Shown here piece by piece: positions 31,578 through 42,699 of a stretch of 64,000 nucleotides of DNA. The stretch comes from Anthostomella pinea. Lineage: Eukaryota; Ascomycota; Sordariomycetes; Xylariales; Xylariaceae. The translations under genes and the position numbers were made by a program. The stretch lies in the NCBI GenBank assembly GCA_963556695.1, contig CAUWAG010000007.1, positions 2,728,001-2,792,000 on the forward strand. The letters run 5' to 3'. The notes under the pieces were generated by a model. It worked only from the letters and a program-made list of their open reading frames with translations, was not told the DNA's origin and ran no database searches. The stretch's first letter is position 1. Every line of letters begins with the position of its first letter.

Positions 31578-31910
31578 TTAAGCTCTTCGACCAGAAGGGA
31601 GGAGCCAAACCCAAATACCCCAAAAGACAACAAAGAGCAGAGCCCCTTTCGGCATGTCAGCGTGGAAGGTAGTCCCGTAGATGTGATCTAGATAGCGCTT
31701 AAGGTCTTGGAAGAGGAGCATGGGCACGCATCGGAGTTTCGTTGTGTTTCTGGGATTCCTTGGAGCTGGGTGTGGTGGCTGAGCGCCTATTATCTCGGAG
31801 AAAGACACGTGGGAGACCACCACCAGCGAAAGAAACGAAGCGAAGATAGAGTTTAGAGTTCGAAAAACTGAAATAATGGCCTCAACGTATGTCCAATAAC
31901 GCATGGACAT
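31578..31910 (-). CDS. Possible small membrane protein, uncertain
   Basis: An open frame of 110 residues with two hydrophobic segments, about residues 9-35 (around SIFASFLSLVVVSHVSF) and 89-105 (GALLFVVFWGIWVWLLP), and a proline-rich linker with PHPAPRNPRN. No family is recognised. The first codons overlap a perfect inverted repeat GTATGTCCA/TGGACATAC (31887-31912). It could be a genuine orphan, a fragment of a larger gene, or chance. Confidence 0.3.
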   Translation of the reverse strand: MSMRYWTYVEAIISVFRTLNSIFASFLSLVVVSHVSFSEIIGAQPPHPAPRNPRNTTKLRCVPMLLFQDLKRYLDHIYGTTFHADMPKGALLFVVFWGIWVWLLPSGRRA

Positions 31911-32100
31911 ACGAGGCTAGACAACGCCACTGAGCATGTATTCTGAAAATACCCTTACCCACCTGTTTCCGATACCATGGCTGAAGGTAATAAATACCCA
32001 GCAGACCCCGGCATTTCCATCAAATGGAACAGTCCGTCACTTCTCGTCTTCCTCTTCCTCTTTGTGAGGCCAGACTTCAGTTACAGAGCCAATACATACC

Positions 32101-32250
32101 ACTCCATCAACTACAATTCTATGAACCACAATTCTATGAACCACAAATCTATGAACCACAAGTCTATCGACTACAACTCTATCGACCATAACTCTATTGA
32201 CTATAACTCCATCTGTTACAACTGCATCGACTACAACTCTAGTAACAATG
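32101..32250 (+). repeat. 15-bp minisatellite, ten units
   Basis: Ten consecutive 15-bp units, each close to ATTCTATGAACCACA or ACTCTATCGACTACA, run exactly from 32101 to 32250 in one register. Translated in the frame of the upstream ATG (31977) they give pentapeptides of the type N/K-S-M/I-N/D-H/Y. The last, most diverged unit ends with the ATG (32248) used as the start of the 2EXR frame. Confidence 0.92.
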
Positions 32251-33461
32251 TCATCGTCAAGCATCTCCCAACGGACGTGCGCCCTGCACAAGGGACCCCT
32301 CTCGGCCTGCGTCGAACAACACAACGCCAGCACCGGGACATCACCAGCAGCGACCGACTTCCCGCAGTTCAGCAAGCTGGCCGCCGAGCTGCGCGTTCGG
32401 ATCTGGAAGGAGAACTTCAACGCCAAACCCGAGCCTCGCATCAACGTCTTCCACGACGCGGCGCCTGGTCAGCAGCCCGACACGGACAGCAAGCACAAGG
32501 GACAAATCCAGCACAACGAGAACGATCCAAGCAAACCACTACCCGCGCTCAAGTACACACCCCTCTACGCAGCGACAAACATGCCGGGCCACACCGCCGG
32601 CGCCGCCCAAGCCAATTCCGAGGCGCGCGCCGAAGCCAAGAAAATGGCACTGCAACCGTACGCCCAGCTTCTTCTTGAAGAAGCTGTCCGGGACGACGCC
32701 GAGCTCGAGCTGCTGGCCGGCGGCAAATGAGACGGCCCCAAGGGCTACCTCAACCACCCCACCGTCTACCAGACCACCGACCCGACGCACAAGCTGCTGT
32801 CGACGGAGCTCTTCGGCCGAAGGCCACGGTGGACTGGGACCGCGACCTCATCTACATGGCGGCGACCCGCGACCTCCCGCGACACCTGCGGCAGGCGGGC
32901 TGGCGCAAGAAGGTGCAACGCCTCGCCATCACCGTCCCCGAAGACGCCGCCTACCTACGGGGGCTCCCCACGGATCCAGGCGGCGACGCGATGTTCAGCC
33001 GCCAGCTCCAGTGCTGTCTACGGTGCATGCCGGCGCTGCGCGAGGTGTACATCGTGTTCCCCGCAGAGCCGACCGAGGCCTCGCTGGGGTCGTCTTCGTG
33101 CCCCGCGCCGGCGGCTGTGGCGACGTTGGAGCGCGACGCCTGGGGCTTCGTCGACTACCGCGGGTTCCTGCGCGCGGCCGCCGGCGGGACGACACCGCTC
33201 GGCAAGAATGATTCCTTTGTGTACTGCGGCATCGCCGGCGTGATCGGCAAGGACGACGAGTGGGCCCGGCCTGGGTATGAGGAGCGCGAGTTTTGGACGG
33301 ACACACAACTCTATACCGTCAAGCGGGTGGTCGACGTCGAGCGTCGCGCGGCGCCGACGGGCGAGTTCTGGCGCAAGCAGAACCCCGTCAGGAAATCCCG
33401 GTCGGAGTCGGAGGAGTCGAAGGAGTCAGTCGAAGGAGGAGGATTAGTCCCCCCTTTATAG
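32248..33461 (+). pseudogene. 2EXR-domain protein gene with a premature stop and a frameshift
   Basis: Fungal 2EXR proteins are a large, mostly uncharacterised accessory family. The first frame starts at 32248 and contains FPQFSKLAAELRVRIWKENF (about residues 38-57), the family signature of F-x2-F followed by ELR-x2-IW. After LLAGGK a TGA (32728-32730) interrupts it. The same frame goes on with DGPKGYLNHPTVYQTTDP and LLSTELFGR, as the family requires. At about 32820 one base seems to be missing, and the protein resumes in the next frame as ATVDWDRDLIYMAATRDLPRHL and continues to the TAG at 33461. I see no GT-AG intron that would remove both defects. A 15-bp minisatellite abuts the start. It may be dead or may carry sequence errors; a truncated 160-residue product is still possible. 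Confidence 0.82.
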
Positions 33462-36400
33462 ACTGCGTTATCGAGAGCCATTTCGAGTCCAGGGCGCCGT
33501 GCTTGCCGGTAACCGCATTATTCGCTTCGTCACAGATGCTGGAAGGTCCTGCCGCCTATCGGCCAGCCGCATGTTTCATACTTGACTTTCCCTTTTCCCT
33601 TTTCCCTCTGCACCTTCCTATCATCGCCTGCTACGACGGATGGACAAGCCTATTAAGGCCAGTGCTGGTTTAGAACTTAATATAGTCATAAATCGCACTA
33701 AAAATAAATTGAAATAATTGAAAGCACCTACTCACATTCAGGCACAGACCTGTCCTATTCTTCATCCCATCGCCATTCTGGCCCTGTATCTATTTTAACA
33801 TCACCTGGAGCAGCTGCTCCTCGAGGCCATCCACTTCATGGAAACGACATACAAGACCGTGCTCGAATATCCATAAATTCACAGAAAGTTCATCATTGAC
33901 AGGAGTACGGTCGGTACATCCAGTACCAACAAGAGTGAATAAGCTCAGACGAGCCGCTTCCCGCCCTCCCAACCTACCCGCCCGTCCGGTAAGGAGGGTT
34001 CGGAAGCGCTCCTATTCGCTGCCACCCAACCATCACCCCAAGCACATGGAATTGAGCTCCCTCGAAAGTTGAACCCTCATACCAGGCGCATGTTACCCGC
34101 ACTGCGACAGAACTACACGTCAGATAAACCTTGCCCGGTTAAAAGCGGACACCCGATGTGCGCCTTCCGACGCCACGCCCCTCCCCAGCCGGCGAAGTCT
34201 GGGGTAATGAGTCTGCTGCGGAAACCCCGGAGGTGGCGAATGCTGTCCCTGACGCGTATATAGTCACACAGCACCGGAGCGGCTTCCGTGGCGAACGGGG
34301 CTCTTCCAACGACCCTCGGACGCCCCCCATAGGACTGATTGCCGTCACGGGATGAATTTAATGTTTTGGTGACAGACAGTCGAGATCATCAGAAGGTTGC
34401 TCCTTGTCGGATAGGGGGCAATCTTACCGAACGAATATCTGATGGCCGACGAGGGACTTTGGGCATGTCGTGCAGGCTGTTCGCCGCTTGGAGGATACGA
34501 GCGCGAAAGGAGTCAAGACGCCACCATCACCGGGAGAACGGTGACCCGTCTCGAGGTCCACGATACACCGTCATCGTCTCGAGGTCCACGATACACCGTC
34601 ATCGTCTCTACCAGTCGGGAGCAGACTCGCGGTAGGGTTCGCCTCATGCAGCACTGACACACTCGTATGCCACATGCAGGGGTAACCATTTCGCATGCGA
34701 GCTACCACTGAGGAGGTGTGTAAGCCGTCGTAGTCAAGCACTAACAACTCGTGGCTAGCAATGGCTCATCATTCGCAAGTCTCTTTGGAAGCTCATCCCA
34801 GAGCTCTGGTACGGGTGTTAGCGCGCCGGCTTATGCACCCGGCAGACTCAATCTGTAGTCGGCGCACGTGGAATGTAAAGCCCGTCTTGGGACTACTGAT
34901 CCTAGGCCTGAAGGTAAATTCAGATAAAATCAGAATCAATTTACAGGAAACTGGAAATAATGTTTCGAACCTGATCCATGTTATTAAAGCGTGTGACGAG
35001 CCGCACGACGGGACTGTAACTAGGGCATCCCGACAACAACCAGGAACCCAAAGTGAAACGAAGGCATAATCTTGATGCAACCGTGAACGTACACCTCGTT
35101 GCTCCGGATTCTTCTCGCGGTGCGTCTGTAGTCGGTGATTGATGATTCTTGCTGCACATAAAGAGTGTGGCATCATCTCAACTAATGTTGCAAGACCGTT
35201 GCGGTGATCTGACGCGTCAGCCCTCCTCATTGACGCCCGACACCTGCCTCTCCAGTTCGGGAGTGAGGCATAGCAACGTAATAGTTTGCACATAAGACAT
35301 CCAGATCCTGGGTCATAGTCAGCAATGAGACCACCAAACAACTACCGACTCCAAGATCCGACCGACCGCCGCCGCGCCAGCCTCCCTCTCGGCGACCCCT
35401 TGAGCCGCACACGAACTTTCCTCCTGCGACGCGCAGCTGAGCAGGGCGACGGCGAGGCCAATCCCCCACTGCGGCGCATCAAGGACGCACCGCAAATACG
35501 GGGAATGGGGCCGAGGCCGAGACCGAGGCCGTGAAGCGCGTTCTTTCATATGGTCCCCGCGCCGGTGAGATGGGTTCTAGGATCTGCCTGCTACCACCAT
35601 CTGGATCTGTGACGAGGCTATGGTATGAGGGGCAACAGGTGCTTCCGTGAAATTGTCTGGCGTCTCCGCTTGCGAGGCTGATGGCCCCCCTTTATCTGTA
35701 CCAGGCGGGGAAATGCTCCACTTGCCACATGTGGGAGGGACGGGAGTTGATGGCAAAGAACAAAGTTATCAAACCCTGTCGTATCCAGAGCACTGGAGAT
35801 GACTCGATGTGTGCTGCCAGGCTGCATAGTCGACACAGCAGAGTTTCTCCTGGCCAAGGGTCCAATGTCATAGTGCGTCTCGTGGAAGTCGCGAGTCTTC
35901 GAGCATGTGGTAGGTCCCGCGTACATGTAGGCTGTATCTTCTTCCGGGAAGCCAGCAGTTAGAAAGCGGCATGTACTAACAGTCAGCAGTGGTGATGGCT
36001 TCACCAGCGCAGGCTGCATCTGCCGAGCCTGCATCGCATTCAGTGGAGCTCGCTGCCCTGCGAAGTATACCCATGGCCCTGACCGACACCGGCTTCAGTT
36101 TAGCGAGGCAGCCCAATAGCCCCTTTGTCTTATGACGACGGGGTTGAAACGAAACATGGTCCTTCGAAAGGAGTGGCTAGCTGGGCTTGCGGAGCCGCAT
36201 GACCGCCGCGACATTAGTAGGATTCGGCATCCTGCCCTTCACACGTATCATATCTCGGCGACGCGTCTGGCTGCGGCGCGGACGAAAGGCTAGAACATCG
36301 GAACATGTGCCCGTTCGGCGCAGCTTCGGGCGCCCAAGGTGAGAGTCGGGACTCCTCGCCGAAATCATGAGCCTGAAGGCAGTGCACGCTCGGCCTTTTT

Positions 36401-36720
36401 CTGGAGCCCTTCATTGGCCTGGGCTGGGTACATCTGGTACTTGGCTTCCTAGCGTGGTTTGGCTAGTATCGCATGTACCGACCGCTTGTACCTCCAGTCC
36501 CTCAATGGGGATTGGTCGCTGTCCGTTCTGACCCGCTGTAACGGTTCCCACGTGGTACAGCAACCACGAAACGGGAATCCTTCTGGAATCTGGAAAGGCG
36601 GCTAGAAGGATGAGGGGACGCTTCCTAATCTAATCAAGCAATCTGCCCCTGGATCGCCTCTAGAAAGAGCCCAAAGTCACCCGTCTCCGCATGTGGTTGG
36701 TCAAATGAAGCGGGTATCTC
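33462..36720. other. 3.3-kb region without a supported gene
   Basis: A 28-bp unit is perfectly duplicated at 34548-34603. A 14-bp palindrome GGAGCAGCTGCTCC is at 33807-33820. Open frames are below about 180 residues and lack motifs. Confidence 0.5.
34548..34603. repeat. Perfect tandem duplication of 28 bp
   Basis: Units 34548-34575 and 34576-34603 are identical (each starts GTCTCGAGGTCC and ends CACCGTCATC), followed by a partial third GTCTC. Confidence 0.9.
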
Positions 36721-37294
36721 TAACGGTTAGGTTAAAGGCTTGTTAGTAATAACCCGAGCCCTTTAGTCATAGACCTAGAAAATGGACCGATTAATTGAGT
36801 GGCAGCAGTCGATATATCTCGTTACTGTAGTTTACAGAGCTATTATTTGAGAAGCGGATGGTTAGCAAAGAGGTAAATACAGTAGATGCTAATAACTTTA
36901 AAAAATTAAGAGGGGTTTTTAATAGGCTGTTAGCTAACTTGTTAGCTGTTTAACAGCTTATTAAAAGTTTTATTATAATATAATACTACCGCTACTAGTT
37001 GCTAGTTACTTTAAATAATTAACTAACTGCTTTTTATACTACTAGATTTTTATAATGTTTAAACCTAGTTAAACGAACCGTTTAAATATATATATAGCTG
37101 CTATTTATTTAATCAAATTTATATGAAGATTAAAGCTAGTTAAAGGTACCATATAAATAAGGTAACTATAATTAGTTAATTTATTAACAACATTATTGAG
37201 GTTTAATAATACATTAAGCTAGTTAGCTACTAGTTATAATACTTATTAACTAGTTATTAAAAATGAAAAATGAAAAATAATTAAGTTTATATAA

Positions 37295-37304
37295 GAATCG
37301 AACC
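37295..37304 (-). other. tRNA B-box-like decamer in the AT block
   Basis: On the minus strand the sequence reads GGTTCGATTC, matching the RNA polymerase III internal B box. No T-arm stem, D-arm or A box of a tRNA can be folded around it, so it may be chance or a trace of a tRNA-derived element. Confidence 0.25.
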
Positions 37305-37536
37305 TATTATTTATAAGTTAGTTAAAAATGAGGTTTTTAATATTTAAGCGGTTACCAGTTTATTTATATATTATAAGTAGTTACGGTAATATATATTACA
37401 TTAGCTATGAGTTATAAAGATTTATAAATTACGAGATTGTTTACGATATAAAGTAGTTAATAAGTATTATTTAAACGCACTTTATTTAATAAAGTAACTC
37501 ATTTAATAAAGTAGCTAGTTTAATAGCTATTAAAAT

Positions 37537-37763
37537 TGTGACGATCTGCACTGTGACGGCCTGCACAGACCTTCCCACATGACAAGCCGATACCTCCCAA
37601 TAAGAGAAGGATCTGACTAGGGGATCCCCTTAAAGGGACAACCTCCCACTATACCTATCTTTCTCTCTCTTCTTTTCCTCTCTAGTCTTGATATTCTTGT
37701 TAATAGAGTAATAGCTGCTTGCTGCAGGCCATGTCCCAGCTCACCAGTATGTTCGCCGTGACA
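37537..37763. mobile_element. Solo LTR 1 (227 bp), target duplication AAAAT
   Basis: Starts TGTGACGATC and ends GCCGTGACA, the TG...CA ends of a retrotransposon LTR with short near-inverted tips. Directly outside lie AAAAT (37532-37536) and AAAAT (37764-37768), a 5-bp target-site duplication. GC content is normal against the AT-rich surroundings. A 15-bp segment near the left tip is repeated in tandem (TGTGACGATCTGCAC, TGTGACGGCCTGCAC). No internal region or second LTR, so it is a solo LTR. Confidence 0.8.
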
Positions 37764-37865
37764 AAAATCGAATAGCTTAAATAATTTAATAGCGTTAATT
37801 AAAGGGAAAAAATAGTTTCTTTATTCGTTTTATTAACTTAATAAGTTTAATAATAATAACATAAC

Positions 37866-38275
37866 TGTCACGCTTCCGTAAATGTATTGCAAGGATACAG
37901 GTGTTGAATGAGAGCTGGATATAGACACCGGAAGATCTCCAGTGGGACAGAGACGCACAAGGCATCTGACCCACCAAGAAGACAGATAATCAATCTCTGC
38001 ACACAGAGCAGAACAATCAATAGCATCAATCAAGATCCGTGTATTCAACAACAGGGACCGTTATTAACTATTGACGTATAATAAACTCTGGTTAAAGGAA
38101 AAAAAAGATCTGGAGATGCACCCAAATTGGTGGGAAGCTAGATGTGGGCAGTCGTCCCCCACCAGACCCACCAGGGTATAGATCAACCTATCGTCCGATC
38201 AGTCACGTGCTCAGTCACGTGACCCGGGGACCATAAGAACCATCGTTAGACCTGATAGATGTTGGAACCATCACA
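37866..38275 (-). mobile_element. Solo LTR 2 (410 bp), target duplication ATAAC
   Basis: On the plus strand it begins TGTCACGCTTCC and ends GGAACCATCACA; on the minus strand TGTGATGGTTCC to GGAAGCGTGACA. Both are TG...CA. The flanks are ATAAC (37861-37865) and ATAAC (38276-38280), a perfect 5-bp duplication. It contains two CACGTG-type E-boxes (TCACGTGCTCAGTCACGTGA) at about 38203-38222. It differs in sequence from LTR 1, so two families inserted here. Orientation is unsure. Confidence 0.85.
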
Positions 38276-40493
38276 ATAACTAGCAAAAATTATTAAGGCT
38301 TTAACAGCTTAACCAGGTATTAATAAGCTAGTTAACGGCTTAATAAAAACCTTTCTTAGGTTTTTTCAAAAACGTTAAAAAATAAAGTTATATATAGCTC
38401 TATATATTTTAACGTATAAATATACTGTATTTCTTACCTTTAATTAAAATTCACGGTCCGTTCGTTTTAAATAGTAACAAAGTACTTTCCTAGCTTGTAT
38501 CAGTTCAATACGATCCGATACCTAACAGTTGTTAAAAATAAATCCATTTGGCTTACTGCGCCCAATGGCGGTTCATGCAATTCGACAGCTACCAGCAAAC
38601 TCGCCACAGTAACCTCCAGGGCTGCAGTCTCTGGATGCCTCACAAAGCCTCACGACGGCCCCCACGATGACGGGCATGTAACAAAGCCAATGCTAGAGAG
38701 AAAAAGGCGCCACTCTCTATCACATGGATGGAATGCATCGGAATCCAGCTTATCAGACGTGCTGCTGAAATGACGTCGTGGCTGGCGCCCACGGACGCGG
38801 GGTTCCATGCATGCATCGCAGGTCGTGTCTGCCTGTCTGTCCCAATGCCCGTGCCCACGCGCAACAACCGAACAGGATAATAATCAGCTTTGAAGCAACC
38901 CATGCAGAGGGTCAACACTATATTCCAGTCAAGTCAATGCCAATGCTTCAGGCTCCATCACGACGACATCTGGCCTGCTCTGCTCTGCTCTGCTGGCTGA
39001 TGCCTGATGCCAGCAGCGCGTAGAACTTGCCCATCACGCGGGGCACGCCATGCAGAGCCATTTGCGGGTTTGCAGGTCACGATCACCCCTCGCGTCTCAT
39101 ATGCCAAAGTATATCCACCTGTAATTAATAAGGAGTATCTCCATGTTGATACGCAAGGCGCGGGGCCCGTGGCCTGAAAGTGCAGCATCTAATGCACGTC
39201 AATCGGGGTCATTCAGTCATTCAGTCGCAGTCAAAAGTCGGTGAGTATGTCGCAGTGGTATAGCCAGGGCCCAGACGGCAGGCTGAAGGTTGTCTCGGAC
39301 CGCGCTGGTGTCTGATTTGCGCGCGAACGGCTTGCCGTCTGTCAGGGAGCAGGCATAGACACCTGCCAGAGGAGGAGGTCAGAGAGGTGTGTCTCGTAGA
39401 GGTAGGTAGGTGGTGTAGGACAACTCATCGTGCTTCTGTCGAAACCCACTTGACAGCGACAGGCGCACCACCACCCACTCACTTGACCGCCAGTACCACC
39501 TTTATGATTACAAGTACTGATAAGCCCTACCTGCCAGCGATGTACCTTCATGCATGGCAGTGGGCTGTTGACGAGGGGGGATGAGCCTTGGCGGGTTTGT
39601 TGTTTTGTCTAAGACCATCTGCAAGCAAGACATGCAGAGAGGACATGGCAACTCAGAGCCAACCATTCCCGGCCTGCTCGAGGCGGTCCGGACAAAGCAG
39701 ACTGAACACGGTAGGTAATTGTATTATTAGTATATTAGTATTATGTTTATAATCGCACATACTTGACCGCCCACCGACAGGCGCGGGGTTGTGAACTCAC
39801 GATGCCGTTGCGTATACATAGTGGGGGCAGTCAACAACCCAGAGACTCACCACTCACCACTCATCCCTCTCTATGAACCCTCTCTGTCACTCTGGTCTAG
39901 TCTACCTTGGGGTTCTCACAGCATGCATACGCAGTCAGCTAGACCGCTCGAACGGAAGTGAGCATCAGGAACGATTGAAGCCGTTCCGGAAGCTCTTCCA
40001 TGAAACCCGGGGCATATGCTATAGTACGCTACTGCGATCATCACTGCTTATTGCATGCCGGTACCCTGGTATCAGATAATGAAACCGGTCCTCCCAGGCG
40101 AAGTTGGCGCCTCACCGCCATCCTCCTGCCGCAGCAGCATGCCATCATCAGACAGACAACACAAACGCCAGTACCATCTCGTGCCATATTCCATATTCCC
40201 CCGCCAACCAGCGGCTGCCAGGAAACAAAGAAGGACGGAAGACATCTGGCGGTCAGGACGATGCGCAGGTAGCTCCCAAGCAGACAGGGAGCACGGGGAG
40301 GCGATCCGGGGACGGCGCGGGGACGGCGCCACCGGCTCGGGAGATCTATAGCCAGACAATCTCGTGACGTGCGCGCGGCGGACTGCTAGTTGACTGTACT
40401 ACCTCGTTAGACTCGCGGGTTACTGCAAGTGCATTTATGCGTTCAACTTGATACGACCACGAAGTCTTCTTGCATTCTGGCGGTTGACGTACA

Positions 40494-40510
40494 GACGGAC
40501 GGACGGACGG
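40494..40510. repeat. Tetranucleotide repeat (GGAC)n
   Basis: About four GGAC units in a row. Confidence 0.85.
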
Positions 40511-41115
40511 AAGGGCGACACCTCCCAAGTCTGGCAACCGGGGAATTCGTGCGCATTCCACGTGGACGTGGGGAGGGGAACGCCAAACGCCAGCCAGCGC
40601 ACAGATCTTGTGACTCGGGCAGTATGCATCCTGACCAAGTCCAAAGGCTGTCTGACCAGACTAGCAGACGCCGCGATCATCTGTCAACGCCCCCGAAGAT
40701 TCTAGACGGCGGCGAGCCGACAGACGAACCGACCGTCCAGCCCGTGCCTGTCCCAAGCACAAGAAGCTCTCGTGATCGACCGGCAACGCAATATAGCTGT
40801 GCCGCCGGATGGTCGATCAAGGGTCCTTTCTGCAGGTTGTGTAACATACCCAAGGACCAAGGTAAAGCTGTACGCAATAGGTAGAGATACCTTGCACTAT
40901 GCAGATAGATTAGACGGGCTGTGGGACGGCCGCATACCCATCTCTTGCTTACATACAGGTACGTTACGTACGCAGCGCATTGTTACTATGGACTACCAAT
41001 ACCCATCTCCCGGTCCAGGAGCTGGAATTATTCCGTAGTTGGTGCCACAACGGCATCGTGTAGGAAGGTATATCGATCTGGTAGCACACGCATGGCCCAA
41101 AGCAAGCAGCCAAGC

Positions 41116-41139
41116 AAGCGAGCAAGCGAGCAAGCGAGC
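41116..41139. repeat. Tandem repeat (AAGCGAGC)3
   Basis: Three exact 8-bp units, preceded by related CAAGCAAGC sequence. Confidence 0.9.
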
Positions 41140-42699
41140 TGTTCGTCAACGGTCACACAAAGAGGGGGGACGTGCATAGCTCGCTTGTTACTGACCTTGT
41201 TACACACTGCATTTGCATTTGCATTGCGCGGCCTGCGTCTTGCGTCCTGCGTGGCGTTTCCTGTATCTGTCTGCCTACCATGTATGCGCGTTATCTTATC
41301 TGATTAACACTTACGCGGCGGAGGTGATGTAGGTGGCGGCTTACTACTACCCAGATATCGTCCCGACTTCTCCTTTTGCTTGCAAAGGCTATCTAAATAT
41401 AATTGGTGGCGTCTGGGGTAGTAGCAATGATATAAACGGTGAATCGGGTACATGTAATCAGAGTTTGGAGATGGATGTGGAGGGTGCAAGTTGTGCCACC
41501 GTAACACATTTATCACAGTCACAGCATGCCCAAAGCTCTAAATTCCAATGGGAAAAGAATCAACAACGAGCTTGAACCGAGAGAAGCCTATACACGACTC
41601 CAGCCCGGAATAACACAAGGCAAAAAGACAGGATACTCGCATCGAGCACCCGTCGGCAAAAAGCCACGGATCGATTACTCAGGTAACCGGCCGTAATAAT
41701 CCCGTCTACTTCGGACTCTACCCGTCGCCACATCGGCAGATGTCAAAAGGCCGTTCCTGGAAACCTTTGTCTAAAATAGATTGACCCGGAAGTTCGCCCG
41801 CATCGGGACCTTACTCTTTACGCGGTGCATGTATGTCAGCGTCCTTGCCATCGTCGTCATCTTCACATGCTTCCAGCAGAGAGGTTTGAAAAGAATGATG
41901 TAGCTGGGTCACAGGTAACCCCGGGCTGTCTAATGTGTGTCCTACCGAGTAATCGGTCATGTCTTAAGGAAGAGTCACTTGATGTATACCACTCGAGTCA
42001 ACAAAGAAAGCACATGCATCTGATCTGGTGTGACAAGTTTATTCTTGTTTTTGTAGCCCCAGAAGATTTTCCGTTGCTTCTCTTTGTCAGGACGCATTGC
42101 TTGCTTTTGTCGTCTCTTCCCAATCTGCTGCCAAGGTGGGTTTGGTCCAAGCCAGCAGGCTTTTTACTCTTTCCATGTCAAGCAAACGCGTTCAGTTTTC
42201 CATCCTCCTTCTTTGGACTTCGCCATTGAGGTCAGGTTACCCTTGCTGCTTCTTTTAATATAATACACAATGCCATCTTCGTCCCCTTCCTTGGGGGTAA
42301 AATCAAATCCAGCCCATCGCAAGGGCAAATCAAATGCTGACCGTGGTATCATTGGGAAGCAACGCCGATCAGTGCCATGCGAAATGAAAGTAGACGCATA
42401 ATCGTGTTCACCGCGACATGATGGGTCATCATCATCCGCTGGTGAGAGCCGAGTCGTATGAGGACCGACCTTTGTCGACCAAAAGGCCAACCATGCAATG
42501 TATCATTAATGCCGTGATTAGGATGCCTCATTATCAAGCAACACCAAAAAGCGCCGGCCCGATGCGTGCAATCATTGTAGAAAGCAACCGCCTCGCAATG
42601 CATGCAGAGAAATATACAGGGCAATTGTGAATTGCCATCGAGTGCGTGCCGGCATCTCGAATGTAGAATATGTTCGGTTTCGGGTGTTGGCTCCCGAGA

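Larger units (their letters stand above)
36720..38480. repeat. AT-rich, RIP-like block with nested solo LTRs
   Basis: Outside the two LTR islands the sequence is overwhelmingly A+T, filled with TTAGCTA, CTAGTTA and TTATTAA runs. CpA is almost absent and TpA very common, while some CpG (AAACGAACCG, AATCGAACC) survives. This is the expected result of RIP acting on CpA in a repeated element. No open frame remains and the parent element cannot be named. The edges are sharp: normal composition before about 36720 and after about 38480. Confidence 0.85.
38481..42699. other. 4.2-kb region without a supported gene
   Basis: Ordinary base composition with several simple repeats, GGAC units at about 40494-40510 and AAGCGAGC units at 41116-41139, plus GGGGACGGCGC twice at about 40306-40327. 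The open frames show no family motifs. The last part is the 3' flank of the areA GATA-like gene. Confidence 0.5.

Noticed and set aside
31977..32678. 233-residue frame with pentapeptide repeats
   Set aside because: The repeats are a translated minisatellite; downstream it runs out of frame across the 2EXR coding sequence.
36720..36745. GGTTAGGTTAAAGG as telomere-like repeat
   Set aside because: Not a run of TTAGGG units; part of the AT-rich block edge.
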